A stretch of 64,000 nucleotides of DNA from Gemmiger formicilis. Its GTDB lineage: Bacteria; Bacillota; Clostridia; Oscillospirales; Ruminococcaceae. The stretch spans positions 1-64,000 of the forward strand of contig NZ_FUYF01000009.1 in the NCBI RefSeq assembly GCF_900167555.1, in the 5' to 3' direction. The stretch's first letter is position 1, and every line of letters starts with the position of its first letter. This document shows, piece by piece, positions 25,738 to 34,227 of this stretch. The notes below the pieces were generated by a model that had not been told where the DNA came from, searched no databases, and was given only the letters and a program-made list of their open reading frames with translations. Both the position numbers and the translations under genes were made by a program.

Positions 25738-25907
25738 TGTCGAAAAACCTCCCTCTGCGAGGGAGGTGCCCCGAAGGGGCGGAGGGAGAGAACCTTGCCA
25801 TAGCCCGAAATGTTTCGGGAAGCCGTACAGTTCTCTCCCCCACCGTCTGCGGGCGGAGCCCCCTCGCAGAGGGGGCCAAGGAGTGAACGTACCTTTTTCG
25901 ACAGTCT
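25738..25907. repeat. Family B repeat element, copy 1
   Basis: This ~170-base element starts TGTCGAAAAACCTCCCTCTG and ends TTTTTCGACAGTCT, giving 10-base terminal inverted repeats. Inside are nested hairpins CTCTGCGAGGG, GCCCGAAATGTTTCGGG and CCCCTCGCAGAGGGG. It lies between the divergent AraC and MerR genes. Confidence 0.85.
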
Positions 25908-25930
25908 GGGGCGATCATTGGTCGCCCGCC

Positions 25931-25959
25931 TTGACAACGCCGCCCTTTTGTCCTATACT
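25931..25959 (+). promoter_or_regulatory. Promoter of the merR-like gene
   Basis: TTGACA, 17-base spacer, TATACT, 45 bases before the ATG. Spacing is normal, unlike the 19-base spacers activated by MerR proteins. Confidence 0.85.
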
Positions 25960-25969
25960 GATACACAGG

Positions 25970-25985
25970 TTAAACCTGGGTTTAA
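25970..25985. promoter_or_regulatory. Dyad operator downstream of the merR promoter
   Basis: TTAAACC-TG-GGTTTAA is a perfect inverted repeat starting about 10 bases after the -10 box, covering the transcript start region. Autorepression by the gene product is plausible. Confidence 0.6.
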
Positions 25986-26003
25986 GTCATAGGAGGAAAA
26001 CAC

Positions 26004-26474
26004 ATGGCCTATACAGTGGGGGAGATGGCGCGGCGGCTGGGTGTGCCCGCATCGACGATCCGCTATTACGATAAGGAAGGGCTGCTTCCCTTTGTCGGGC
26101 GCTCGTCCGGCGGCATCCGCGTTTTTACGGAGAAGGACTTCGAGTGGCTGCGCATCATCGAGTGCCTGAAAAAGACCGGCATGTCCCTCAAGGACATCCG
26201 CGAATACATCGAGCTGGCCATGCAGGGCGATGAGACCATTGCCCGGCGGCTGGCGCTGTTCCGCAAGCAGCGCACCGTGCTCGAGACCCGCATGGCTGAA
26301 TTGCAGCAGACGATGGACACCCTGGACTACAAGTGCTGGTTCTATGAGACCGCCGCCGCCCACGGCAGCACCGAGGGCATCAGCGACCTGCCCGACGAGG
26401 CTCTGCCCGAGGCCCTGCGCCCCGTGCGGGAGCGTCTGCGCGCCGCCGCGGAGGCGGAGACAGAAGAAGTATGA
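26004..26474 (+). CDS. MerR-family regulator
   Basis: This 156-residue protein has the MerR winged helix at the N terminus (YTVGEMARRLGVPASTIRYY, then DKEGLLPFVGRSSGGIRVF), followed by a helical dimerisation region with coiled-coil character (residues 75-110). The C-terminal ~45 residues are short and lack a Cys pair, so metal sensing is unlikely; WFYETAAAHGS may contribute to a small-molecule pocket. AGGAGG precedes the ATG. The gene is monocistronic, ended by a terminator 3 bases past its stop, so its targets may be distant or only itself. Confidence 0.92.
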   Translation: MAYTVGEMARRLGVPASTIRYYDKEGLLPFVGRSSGGIRVFTEKDFEWLRIIECLKKTGMSLKDIREYIELAMQGDETIARRLALFRKQRTVLETRMAELQQTMDTLDYKCWFYETAAAHGSTEGISDLPDEALPEALRPVRERLRAAAEAETEEV

Positions 26475-26477
26475 CCC

Positions 26478-26515
26478 CAAAACGCCGCCCCTGCAAAAAG
26501 GTCGGCGTTTTTTTG
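26478..26515 (+). terminator. Terminator of the merR gene
   Basis: AAACGCCG pairs with CGGCGTTT, closing a loop with CAAAAA, followed by a run of seven T. Confidence 0.88.
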
Positions 26516-26641
26516 CGCCACAGGTGTGCCGACTATAACAACCCGCCCTGCAAAAATCCTGCCGCCACCGCTATATCTGGTGCTGCAGCGTACAATCTGC
26601 CACCAGACAAAACGGAAAAACTCAAAAAATCCTGCCGCAAA

Positions 26642-26652
26642 GTGTTAAACAC
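26642..26652. promoter_or_regulatory. Small palindrome upstream of the beta-galactosidase promoter
   Basis: GTGTT-A-AACAC lies 58 bases before the -35 box and may be an operator. The remaining DNA between 26516 and 26709 shows nothing else. Confidence 0.25.
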
Positions 26653-26709
26653 AGCACAATTCCCGTAAAGATGCAAAAAATACGGAAAATATCTGCGTGA
26701 AACTTTCCA

Positions 26710-26738
26710 TTGACACCCCGCGCGCCCTGTGGCAGAAT
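26710..26738 (+). promoter_or_regulatory. Promoter of the beta-galactosidase gene
   Basis: TTGACA, a 17-base spacer and CAGAAT lie 37 bases before the start codon. Confidence 0.75.
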
Positions 26739-26775
26739 GTCGGTAAGAACCTGATTGTGTAAAGGAGAGATCCCT

Positions 26776-29553
26776 ATGACCCCTGAACTTCGCTGGCTGA
26801 GTGACCCCACCGTCTTTGCTGTGAACCGGCTGGACGCACACTCTGACCATCTCTGCTGCCGCACCTTGGACGAGGCCGAAAGCGGCCTGACATCGCTGCG
26901 CCAGTCACTGGACGGCGCATGGCGCTTTGCGTGGAGCGCCAAACCTGCCGCCCGCCCGGCGGATTTCTGGCAGCCGGACGCCGACCTGTCCGGCTTCGGC
27001 ACCATCCGCGTGCCCGGGCACATCGAGCTGCAGGGCTACGGTCAGCTGCAGTACACCAACACCCTCTACCCGTGGGATGGCCGCAGCTGCCTGCGCCCGC
27101 CGCAGGTCGATTGGAACGATGACCCCGTGGGCAGCTATGTCAAAGAATTTGATCTGGACGAGTCCCTGCGCGGCCAGCGCGTCTGCGTCAGCTTTCAGGG
27201 CGTGGAGCAGGCCATGTACCTGTGGTGCAACGGCCAGTTCGTCGGCTATGCCGAGGACAGCTTCACTCCGTCTGAATTTGACCTGACACCGTATATTCGG
27301 GACGAGAACAACCGCCTCTGCGTCGAGGTCTACAAGCGCAGCAGCGCCGCCTGGATCGAGGATCAGGACTTCTTCCGCTTCTCGGGCATCTTCCGCTCGG
27401 TCTATCTGTACGCAAAGCCCAGGGTCCACATCAACGACATCTGGCTCAAGGCTGACCTTGCCGCCGACAACACCACCGGCCTGCTGACGCCCCTCGTCAA
27501 GCTGGACGGCGAGACCGACGGCGCGTCGGTTGCCCTCGTCGTGACTGACCCCGAGGGCTACGCCGTCTACGAAGGCCCCGCCGCGGGCGATACGATTGAG
27601 ATCGAGGGCATCCAGCCGTGGAGCCATGCAGCGCCGGTGCTCTACCACGCCGTACTGACCCTGCGCGATGCCGACGGCGTTTTGCAGGAGGTCGTGCCCT
27701 ACGACATCGGCTTCCGCCGCTTTGAGATGATAAACGGCGTCATGTGCCTGAACGGGGAACGTGTCGTGTTCAACGGCGTCAACCGCCACGAGTGGAACGC
27801 CGACAGGGGCCGTGCTATCGGCGCCGACGACATGCACGCCGCCATGGCCGTGTTCAAAAAGAACAACATCAACGCCGTGCGCACCTGCCACTACCCCGAC
27901 CAGAGCCTGTGGTACGACCTGTGTGACCGGAACGGCATCTACATGATCGACGAGACGAACCTCGAAAGCCACGGCAGCTGGCAGAAGCTCGGCGCGGTGG
28001 AGCCGAGCTGGAACGTGCCCGGCAGCCTGCCCGAGTGGAAGGACTGCGTCGTGGACCGCGCCCGCAGCATGTTTGAACGCGACAAGAACCACGCCGCCGT
28101 CCTGATCTGGTCCTGCGGCAATGAGAGCTACGCGGGCGAGGATATTCTCGCCATGTCGCAGTTCTTCCACGACCACGACCCGGGACGCCTCGTGCATTAT
28201 GAGGGTGTGTTCCACTGCCGCGCGTTCGACGCCATCAGCGACATGGAAAGCCGGATGTACGCCAAGCCGTGGGAAATCCGCGAGTATCTCGAATCCCACC
28301 CGAAGAAGCCCTTCATTCTCTGCGAGTATATGCACGATATGGGCAACTCGCTGGGCGGCATGGAGAGCTATGTGCGCTTGGCCGACGAGTTCGACCAGTA
28401 CCAGGGCGGCTTCATCTGGGACTACATGGACCAGGCGCTCCGGCACACCGACGCGCTTGGCCGCAGCGTGCTGGGCTACGGCGGCGACTTTGCGGACCGC
28501 AACACCGATTACAACTTCAGCGGCAACGGCATTGTCTACGCCGACGGTGCCGAGAAGCCCGCCATGCAGGACGTGCGCTACTGGTACGACACCCCCGCCC
28601 GCCGCGCCGCCCACGATGCCCGCAACGCCGCAGCCGCCGCCCGGGCGGACCGCGACGCGGCCAAAGCACAGGCCGCCCGCAAGCCCGGCACGTTGACCGT
28701 GACCGAGGGCGACGGCAACCTCGGCGTCAGGGGCGACGGGTTTGAAATTCTCTTTTCCGCGGGCGAGGCCGGGCCGTCGTCGCTGACCGTCAACGGCAGC
28801 GAGTGGCTCTGGCGCGCCCCGCGCCCGGCGTTCTGGCGCGCCACCACCGACAATGACCGCGGCTGCGGCTTCCCGCAGAAAGCGGCGGCCTGGCTGGCGG
28901 CGGATGTCTACCTGCAGAACCTCGGCTTTGCGGTCTTGCAGAAATCCGCCGACGGTGTGCAGGTGCGCTATACCTACGGCGTGCCCACCGTGCCCGGCGC
29001 TAAGGCCGAGCTGACCTACACCGTGGAGCCGCAGGGCACGCTGCTGGTTGAGGCCGTCTATCATGGCGTGTCCGGTGCGCCCGAGCTGCCCTGCTTCGGC
29101 GTAAAATTCCAGACGTTTGCCCCCGTGGCCTGCACGCTCTGGACCGGCCTTTCGGGCGAGACCTACCCGGATCGCTGCAAGGGCGGCGTCTTTGGCTGCC
29201 ATGAGGAGGTGCCGCACATTGAACCGGCTCTCGTCCCGCAGGACTGCGGCCTGCATGTGGGCACCCGTCAGTTCACGCTGGAGCAGCACAACGCCTGCGG
29301 TCAGACGGTGGCTGCGCTGACGATTGAACGGGCCGACGCGCCGTTTGCCTTCAGCGCACTGCCCAACACCGCGCAGGAGATCGAGGCCGCCCAGCACATC
29401 ACCGAGCTGCCCGCCACGGGCCGCACGAGCGTGACGATCCTGGGCGCAGCCCGCGGTGTCGGCGGCATCGACAGCTGGGGCACCGATGTGGAGGAGCCTT
29501 ACCGCGTCAGCGGGGAAGGAGAGCACCGCGTCGCGTTCCGCATCGTGTTGTAA
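26776..29553 (+). CDS. lacZ: Glycoside hydrolase family 2 beta-galactosidase
   Basis: This 925-residue LacZ-type enzyme hydrolyses beta-galactosides in the cytoplasm. I use ATG 26776, which has AAAGGAGAGAT ahead. In order: a jelly-roll sugar-binding domain (about 40-210), an Ig-like domain, the TIM barrel with acid/base Glu in LIWSCGNESYAG (near 450) and nucleophile Glu in FILCEYMHDMGNSLGG (near 517), and a C-terminal beta-sandwich. An alanine-rich helical linker near residues 610-640 joins barrel and C-terminal domain. There is no signal peptide and no sugar permease next to it. A terminator follows. Confidence 0.93.
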   Translation: MTPELRWLSDPTVFAVNRLDAHSDHLCCRTLDEAESGLTSLRQSLDGAWRFAWSAKPAARPADFWQPDADLSGFGTIRVPGHIELQGYGQLQYTNTLYPWDGRSCLRPPQVDWNDDPVGSYVKEFDLDESLRGQRVCVSFQGVEQAMYLWCNGQFVGYAEDSFTPSEFDLTPYIRDENNRLCVEVYKRSSAAWIEDQDFFRFSGIFRSVYLYAKPRVHINDIWLKADLAADNTTGLLTPLVKLDGETDGASVALVVTDPEGYAVYEGPAAGDTIEIEGIQPWSHAAPVLYHAVLTLRDADGVLQEVVPYDIGFRRFEMINGVMCLNGERVVFNGVNRHEWNADRGRAIGADDMHAAMAVFKKNNINAVRTCHYPDQSLWYDLCDRNGIYMIDETNLESHGSWQKLGAVEPSWNVPGSLPEWKDCVVDRARSMFERDKNHAAVLIWSCGNESYAGEDILAMSQFFHDHDPGRLVHYEGVFHCRAFDAISDMESRMYAKPWEIREYLESHPKKPFILCEYMHDMGNSLGGMESYVRLADEFDQYQGGFIWDYMDQALRHTDALGRSVLGYGGDFADRNTDYNFSGNGIVYADGAEKPAMQDVRYWYDTPARRAAHDARNAAAAARADRDAAKAQAARKPGTLTVTEGDGNLGVRGDGFEILFSAGEAGPSSLTVNGSEWLWRAPRPAFWRATTDNDRGCGFPQKAAAWLAADVYLQNLGFAVLQKSADGVQVRYTYGVPTVPGAKAELTYTVEPQGTLLVEAVYHGVSGAPELPCFGVKFQTFAPVACTLWTGLSGETYPDRCKGGVFGCHEEVPHIEPALVPQDCGLHVGTRQFTLEQHNACGQTVAALTIERADAPFAFSALPNTAQEIEAAQHITELPATGRTSVTILGAARGVGGIDSWGTDVEEPYRVSGEGEHRVAFRIVL

Positions 29554-29602
29554 ATACCCTAAAGGCAGCACCGCCTGCGCTGCACCTGCCCATAAAAACA
29601 CA

Positions 29603-29635
29603 AGCCGCCCGTGTCAGCCTGACACGGGCGGCTTT
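29603..29635. terminator. Bidirectional terminator between lacZ and rhaM
   Basis: AGCCGCCCGTGTCA and its complement, 3-base loop, with flanking A and T residues; it serves the two convergent genes. Confidence 0.85.
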
Positions 29636-29651
29636 GCTGTCTTATGCGCGT

Positions 29652-29969
29652 TTAATCCAGACGGAACACCTGCTCCAGCTTGGGCTGGGCGCCGGTCACA
29701 GGGTCCATTTCCAGCTCCAGAATATCCTTCATGTAGTCGTTCCAGCGGTCCACAACGGGGCTTTCGGCCTGTACCTTCTCGGCGTAGGCAACGCCCTTCG
29801 CGCACTCATAGTAGCCGAACAACTCGTCGTTACAGTAGAAGATGCTGTAGTTGCAGATGCCCGCAGCCTTCAGCACCTCGACCATCTCGGGCCAGATCTC
29901 CGCGTGGCGGCGCTGATATTCCGCTTTGCAGCCGGGCTTGATGCGGCCCTTCCATGCTATATGCTCCAT
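29652..29969 (-). CDS. rhaM: L-rhamnose mutarotase
   Basis: This is a 105-residue protein; I use ATG 29969, placed 7 bases after GAGGTG. The RhaM/FucU-like ferredoxin fold signatures are seen: IKPGCKAEYQRRHAEIWPEM at the start, ICNYSIFYCNDELFGYYEC in the middle and the late VVDRWNDYM. RhaM interconverts alpha and beta rhamnose so the isomerase receives the right anomer. It is 9 kb from the rhaB-rhaD operon and alone here. A fucose mutarotase role is less likely. Confidence 0.88.
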   Translation of the reverse strand: MEHIAWKGRIKPGCKAEYQRRHAEIWPEMVEVLKAAGICNYSIFYCNDELFGYYECAKGVAYAEKVQAESPVVDRWNDYMKDILELEMDPVTGAQPKLEQVFRLD

Positions 29970-30090
29970 TGGTATGCACCTCACAGGATGATTTTGTCTT
30001 TATTGTACGGCGCGCAGCGGCGGTTTGCAACGTGGAATAGTACAGATTTCTTTGGGAAAATTCCACTTGCCGCGCTCGGCGCACAGCCCG

Positions 30091-31641
30091 TCACATCAGC
30101 GGGCTGAAGAGCCGCAGCACGCAGTCCCAGCCGCGCACGGCCAGGCTGCGGGTGTCGGCGTACTCCTGCGTGACCTCGCGGCAGACGGGGAACAGCGCGT
30201 CAAAATCGCGGCGCACATCGGCCACGGCGCTGCAGCCGCAGAACCAGCAAGCGTTCTCAAAGTGCAGGTACAGGCTGCGGAAGTCAAAATTGATCGTACC
30301 CACAACGGCTTCCGTGCCGTCGGCTACGCATTGCTTCGCGTGGATGAACCCGGGCGCGTACTCATAAATGCGCACGCCGCTCTTGGCAAGGCTGGCGTAA
30401 TAGCTGCGCGTGACCGAGAAAATCAGCTTTTTGTCCGGGATGCCCGGCGTGATGATCCGCACATCAACGCCGCTGGACGCGGCCAGCCGCAGTGTGCGCT
30501 GCATCTCGTCACTTAAAATAAGGTAGGGCGTTGTAATGTAGACGTAGTCCTTCGCACTGCGGATCATGTTCAGGTAGACGTTCTCGCCGGTGGCCTCGTC
30601 GTCCAACGGATTGTCCGCGTAGGGCAGCACCACGGCATTCTCCCGCGCGGTGTAGGGCACATCGGGCAGATAGCGCTCGACCTCGGGTGCGGCCTTCTGC
30701 GTTGCGCCCCACAGCTCTAAGAAAATCAGCGTCAGGCCGCGCACGGCGTCGCCCTCCAGCCGGATGCCGCTGTCCTTCCACTGGCCGTAAGGGTGGGTGC
30801 GGTTGAAGTACTCCTCCGCCAGATTGTAGCCGCCGGTAAAGCCGACGCGCCCGTCCACAACGGTGATTTTGCGGTGGTCGCGATTGTTCATAAAGACGTT
30901 CAAAATCGGGATGACCGGGTTGAACCGGCGGCACTGTATGCCGCGCCCCGCCAGCTTTGTGACAAATTTGCTGTTGATAAACCCGATGCTGCCCACGTCG
31001 TCGTAAAATACGCGCACCTCCACGCCGTGGGCGGCGCGCTCGGCCAGAATATCCTCCAGCTCCTGCCAGGCGGAGGCGTCCTCAATGGCGTGGTATTCCA
31101 TGAAAATAAACTTTTCCGCGCTGCGCAGGGCTGTTTTCTGGGCCTCCAGCGCCTCGCAGGTGTCGCCGTAGAACGTCACATCTGTGTTGTCATAGGCGGG
31201 ATAGCCCGCGCGGTCCTGCAAATAGCGGGCGTGGTTGCGGGTGATGCGGTCCGGGTAGGGCAGGGCGCGGCGCTGCTGCAAAATGGGCGCGTGATACTGG
31301 CGCAGCATCGTCATATTTTCACCGAAACGGCGGCGCATGACGCTGACGGCCCCGCTGCGGCCAAATAGCAGATAGATGGTCAGACCGAAGATGGGAAACA
31401 GCAAAATCAGAATGATCCACGAAATTTTATACGCGGAGTTGATATGCAGCCCATATATACGCAGCGTAATCAAAAATGTCAGTACCGACGTGCATACCTG
31501 AATGGCGGTGGAGTAGTCGTTCAGCTTGAGGGCAAGCCAGAAGATCCATAAAACCTGCAAAAGTACGCCGATGCCCGCCAACAGCATCCGGCTGACGCTG
31601 TTGGGGATGGCCTCGCGTTTTTCCTCGGTGGTGTTTTTCAT
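30091..31641 (-). CDS. cls: Cardiolipin synthase
   Basis: This 516-residue membrane enzyme joins two phosphatidylglycerol molecules into cardiolipin. Two or three transmembrane helices occupy residues 18-90. Two phospholipase-D HKD motifs follow: NNRDHRKITVVDGRVGFTGG near residue 252 and FIHAKQCVADGTEAVVGTIN near residue 433, the usual Cls layout and length. A -10 box TATACT lies at 31698-31693 without a clear -35. The next gene upstream is the pilin fragment, on the other strand. Confidence 0.95.
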   Translation of the reverse strand: MKNTTEEKREAIPNSVSRMLLAGIGVLLQVLWIFWLALKLNDYSTAIQVCTSVLTFLITLRIYGLHINSAYKISWIILILLFPIFGLTIYLLFGRSGAVSVMRRRFGENMTMLRQYHAPILQQRRALPYPDRITRNHARYLQDRAGYPAYDNTDVTFYGDTCEALEAQKTALRSAEKFIFMEYHAIEDASAWQELEDILAERAAHGVEVRVFYDDVGSIGFINSKFVTKLAGRGIQCRRFNPVIPILNVFMNNRDHRKITVVDGRVGFTGGYNLAEEYFNRTHPYGQWKDSGIRLEGDAVRGLTLIFLELWGATQKAAPEVERYLPDVPYTARENAVVLPYADNPLDDEATGENVYLNMIRSAKDYVYITTPYLILSDEMQRTLRLAASSGVDVRIITPGIPDKKLIFSVTRSYYASLAKSGVRIYEYAPGFIHAKQCVADGTEAVVGTINFDFRSLYLHFENACWFCGCSAVADVRRDFDALFPVCREVTQEYADTRSLAVRGWDCVLRLFSPLM

Positions 31642-31864
31642 GTGTGGCCCCTTTTGTGCCGGGCGCGGCCCGGCTGTGTTGATTTTTTATCCAGTATAGC
31701 ACAAAATCTTGCAGTATGCCACACTTTTGCACCGGAATTTGCGGTGTTTTCACAAAAGAGCGTCCCTGTGGCCGGACAGGGGAGAGAGGACACGGGAAAA
31801 TGCAAAATAGCACAAAAATTGCCCGCCTGTAAAATTGGCCTGTATACGCTGAAATCCATACGCG

Positions 31865-32212
31865 ATGCGCTCTGCCGCCCGCACCGGCTACATCGACCGT
31901 GCTCGCAAGGAAGCTATTGTTGATGAAACACATTCTTGCGTTATGGCTGCGCAGACTATCGCAGCTGAGAAGTACAGTGTAAATGTTGTTGATGTGGCTG
32001 ATGATGATATGATGGATGCTGTTGATGATATTAAAGAACTTGCTGAAGTAGATGGAGATATTTCTAATATTACCATGGAAAAGGCTGCTGGTAGTGATTA
32101 TGCGGGTAAGGTTTCTACGCTCTCTTATACGAAGGGCGCATGTACTTGCACTTACACCGAGGGTGTTACTACTGGTTCTAATGGAGCCTATGGTGTTCAG
32201 TCGAAAGCCTAA
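31865..32212 (+). pseudogene. Type IV pilin-like fragment lacking its leader
   Basis: The 115 codons from 31865 begin directly in the part of the pilin N-terminal helix that follows the hydrophobic segment (TGYIDRARKEAIVDETHSCV). The remainder has the small beta-rich globular domain with two Cys near the end (GACTCTYTEG). The prepilin peptidase site and the 20-residue hydrophobic stretch are missing, an in-frame TGA lies just upstream and no ribosome site is seen. From about 31920 on, codons are much more AT-rich than neighbours. A terminator follows. It is most likely a decayed or transferred pilin gene cut at its 5' end. Confidence 0.65.
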
Positions 32213-32239
32213 TATTAATCATTAATTAAAAGTTACTTT

Positions 32240-32267
32240 CCCACCGCCACCCGGCGGTGGGATTTTT
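32240..32267 (+). terminator. Terminator after the pilin fragment
   Basis: CCCACCGCC pairs with GGCGGTGGG, followed by ATTTTTT. Confidence 0.85.
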
Positions 32268-32310
32268 TGTGCTTTTGTTGTGGTTTTACTCAATTCCATT
32301 TCTACTGCGG

Positions 32311-32665
32311 ACACTCCCACGGGCGGATATGGAATCCGCCCCTACGGTCTGCCAATCTCGTAACATTCTGCCTGCCGCCAACTTCGGCGGGGTGAGGGCA
32401 CCCCGCCCTACGTCCAACCAAAAAAGGGAACGTAGGGCGGCCAGCCCTCTGGCCGCCGTGCCCGCTTCCGGCACAGTAAACCTTCCGTGCAATCCCCGCA
32501 CCCTCGCCCCGCGGCGGAGGGATTCCTGCCCGTCCGCGGGTGCGACAGCGTACAAGGCATAGCCCGTCGGAATCCCTCCAGACGCCTGCGGCGTCCACCT
32601 GCTCCCCTTCTGGCGCTACGCGCCACCTCCCCCGGCACGGGGGAGTCTGTCTTTGACAAGGAAGG
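32311..32665. repeat. Mixed repeat block: one family A module and other palindromes
   Basis: A GGGCGGATATGGAATCCGCC module lies at about 32322. Then come GGGCACCCCGCCCTACG / CGTAGGGCGGCCAG blocks, and at 32565-32665 a stretch with CTGCGGCGTCCACCTGC, GGCGCTACGCGCC and CCCCCGGCACGGGGGAG hairpins. No gene can be supported between 32268 and 32802. Confidence 0.65.
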
Positions 32666-32706
32666 CTTTTCTGCTCCAACCTTAAACTTCACTTCAAATT
32701 TCACTC

Positions 32707-32735
32707 TTGCAAAATCCGGCAAAGTGTGCTACAAT
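32707..32735 (+). promoter_or_regulatory. Promoter of the amino-acid ABC operon
   Basis: TTGCAA, 17-base spacer, TACAAT, 67 bases before the permease start. Confidence 0.75.
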
Positions 32736-32802
32736 CTCATAGCATACCGTTTTAGTGGGAAATATTCCCGCAACCCCAACCAAAAAAGGAGAGTTCCGCC
32801 CC

Positions 32803-33477
32803 ATGTCCGAACGCCTGTGGGGAATCCTTGTGGATTCCTTTGGTAAAATATTGCTGCCCGGCCTGACCGTCACCATCCCGCTGACTGCCATCTCGTTTAC
32901 GCTGGCGCTCATCATCGCGGTGGCGGTGGCGCTGGTGCAGTTTGCCCATGTGCCCGTTTTGCAGCGGCTGGCCCGGTTTTATATCTGGGTCATCCGCGGC
33001 ACGCCCGTGCTGGTGCAGTTGTTCGTTGTGTTCTACGGCCTGCCCGGCGTCGGCATCCTGATTGAGCCGTTCCCCGCGGCGGTGCTCGTCTTTTCCATCA
33101 ACGAGGGCGCGTACTGCGCCGAGACCATCCGCGCCGCGCTGGAATCCGTGCCCAAAGGCCAGATGGAGGCGGGGCAGTGCGTCGGCATGAGCTACTTACA
33201 GATCATCCGCCGCATCATCCTGCCGCAGGCACTGCGCACGGCCTTCCCCACGCTGGCCAGTACGCTGATCGCCATGGTCAAGGATACCTCGCTGGCTGCC
33301 AACATCACTGTGACCGAAATGTTCATGACGACCCAGCGCATTGTGGCCCGCACCTATGAGCCGCTGGCCCTCTACATTGAGGTCGGTCTGGTTTACCTGC
33401 TGTTCTGCACCGTGCTGACCCGCCTGCAGGCCGTCGGCGAGCGGTACCTCAACAGCAAGGGCGCGCAAAGGAGCTGA
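32803..33477 (+). CDS. Amino-acid ABC transporter permease
   Basis: This 224-residue HisM/GlnP-type permease has about five membrane segments. I start it at ATG 32803, behind AAAGGAGAG, rather than the upstream codon. It shows the polar-amino-acid pattern VIRGTPVLVQLFVVFYGLP and the EAA loop EAGQCVGMSYLQIIRRIILP that contacts the ATPase. Only one permease gene is present, so it should act as a homodimer. It is followed by its ATPase (3-base gap) and binding protein. Confidence 0.92.
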   Translation: MSERLWGILVDSFGKILLPGLTVTIPLTAISFTLALIIAVAVALVQFAHVPVLQRLARFYIWVIRGTPVLVQLFVVFYGLPGVGILIEPFPAAVLVFSINEGAYCAETIRAALESVPKGQMEAGQCVGMSYLQIIRRIILPQALRTAFPTLASTLIAMVKDTSLAANITVTEMFMTTQRIVARTYEPLALYIEVGLVYLLFCTVLTRLQAVGERYLNSKGAQRS

Positions 33478-33480
33478 ACT

Positions 33481-34227
33481 ATGCTGCAAATCAGAAATCT
33501 GCGCAAGTCCTTTGGCGATTTGCAGGTGCTCAAGAGCATCGATCTGGACGTGAACAAGGGCGACGTCGTCGCCATTTTAGGCCCCAGCGGCAGCGGAAAA
33601 ACAACGATGCTGCGCTGTCTGAACTTTTTGGAAAAGTCCGACGGCGGCACGATGCTGTTTGACGACCAGCGCGTAGACCTGGCCCGCGTCACCCACGCCG
33701 AGGCCAACGCCCTGCGCCGCCGCACGGGATTTGTCTTTCAAAGCTACAACCTGTTTGCCAACAAGACCGCGCTGCAAAACGTGACCGAGGGGCTTATCAT
33801 CGCGCGCAAAATGCCGCGCCGCCGGGCCGAGGAGATTGCCCGCGCCGCGCTGGTCAAGGTCGGCATGGATGACCGCGCCGACTACTACCCCAGCCAGCTT
33901 TCCGGCGGGCAGCAGCAGCGCGTGGCGATTGCCCGCGCCATAGCCGCCGACCCGGAGATCATCTATTTCGACGAGCCTACGTCCGCTTTGGACCCCGAGC
34001 TGACCGGCGAGGTGCTGGCCGTCATGCGCAGCCTGGCCGGGGAAGGCCGCACAATGCTCGTCGTGACCCACGAGATGGATTTTGCCCGCCACGCGGCCAA
34101 CCGCGTGGTGTTCATGGAGCAGGGCGTCATTGTGGAGCAGAACACCGCCGAGGCGTTCTTCAACGACCCGCAGCAGCCCCGCACCAAAGAATTTTTGCAG
34201 ACCTACAAGCAAAGGAGCCTATTGTAA
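33481..34227 (+). CDS. Amino-acid ABC transporter ATP-binding protein
   Basis: This 248-residue GlnQ/HisP-type ATPase has Walker [10 protein letters not shown] (near 33), signature [14 protein letters not shown] (near 138), Walker [15 protein letters not shown] and switch His in VVTHEMDFA. It energises uptake by the permease just upstream. Its stop shares one base with the start of the binding-protein gene. Confidence 0.95.
   Translation: MLQIRNLRKSFGDLQVLKSIDLDVNKGDVVAILGPSGSGKTTMLRCLNFLEKSDGGTMLFDDQRVDLARVTHAEANALRRRTGFVFQSYNLFANKTALQNVTEGLIIARKMPRRRAEEIARAALVKVGMDDRADYYPSQLSGGQQQRVAIARAIAADPEIIYFDEPTSALDPELTGEVLAVMRSLAGEGRTMLVVTHEMDFARHAANRVVFMEQGVIVEQNTAEAFFNDPQQPRTKEFLQTYKQRSLL

Noticed and set aside
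26905..29601. 898-codon minus-strand frame opposite the beta-galactosidase
   Set aside because: Antisense shadow with low-complexity Ala/Val/Gly/His composition. The same applies to the minus-strand frames at 18381-19916, 43174-44673 and 60609-62204.
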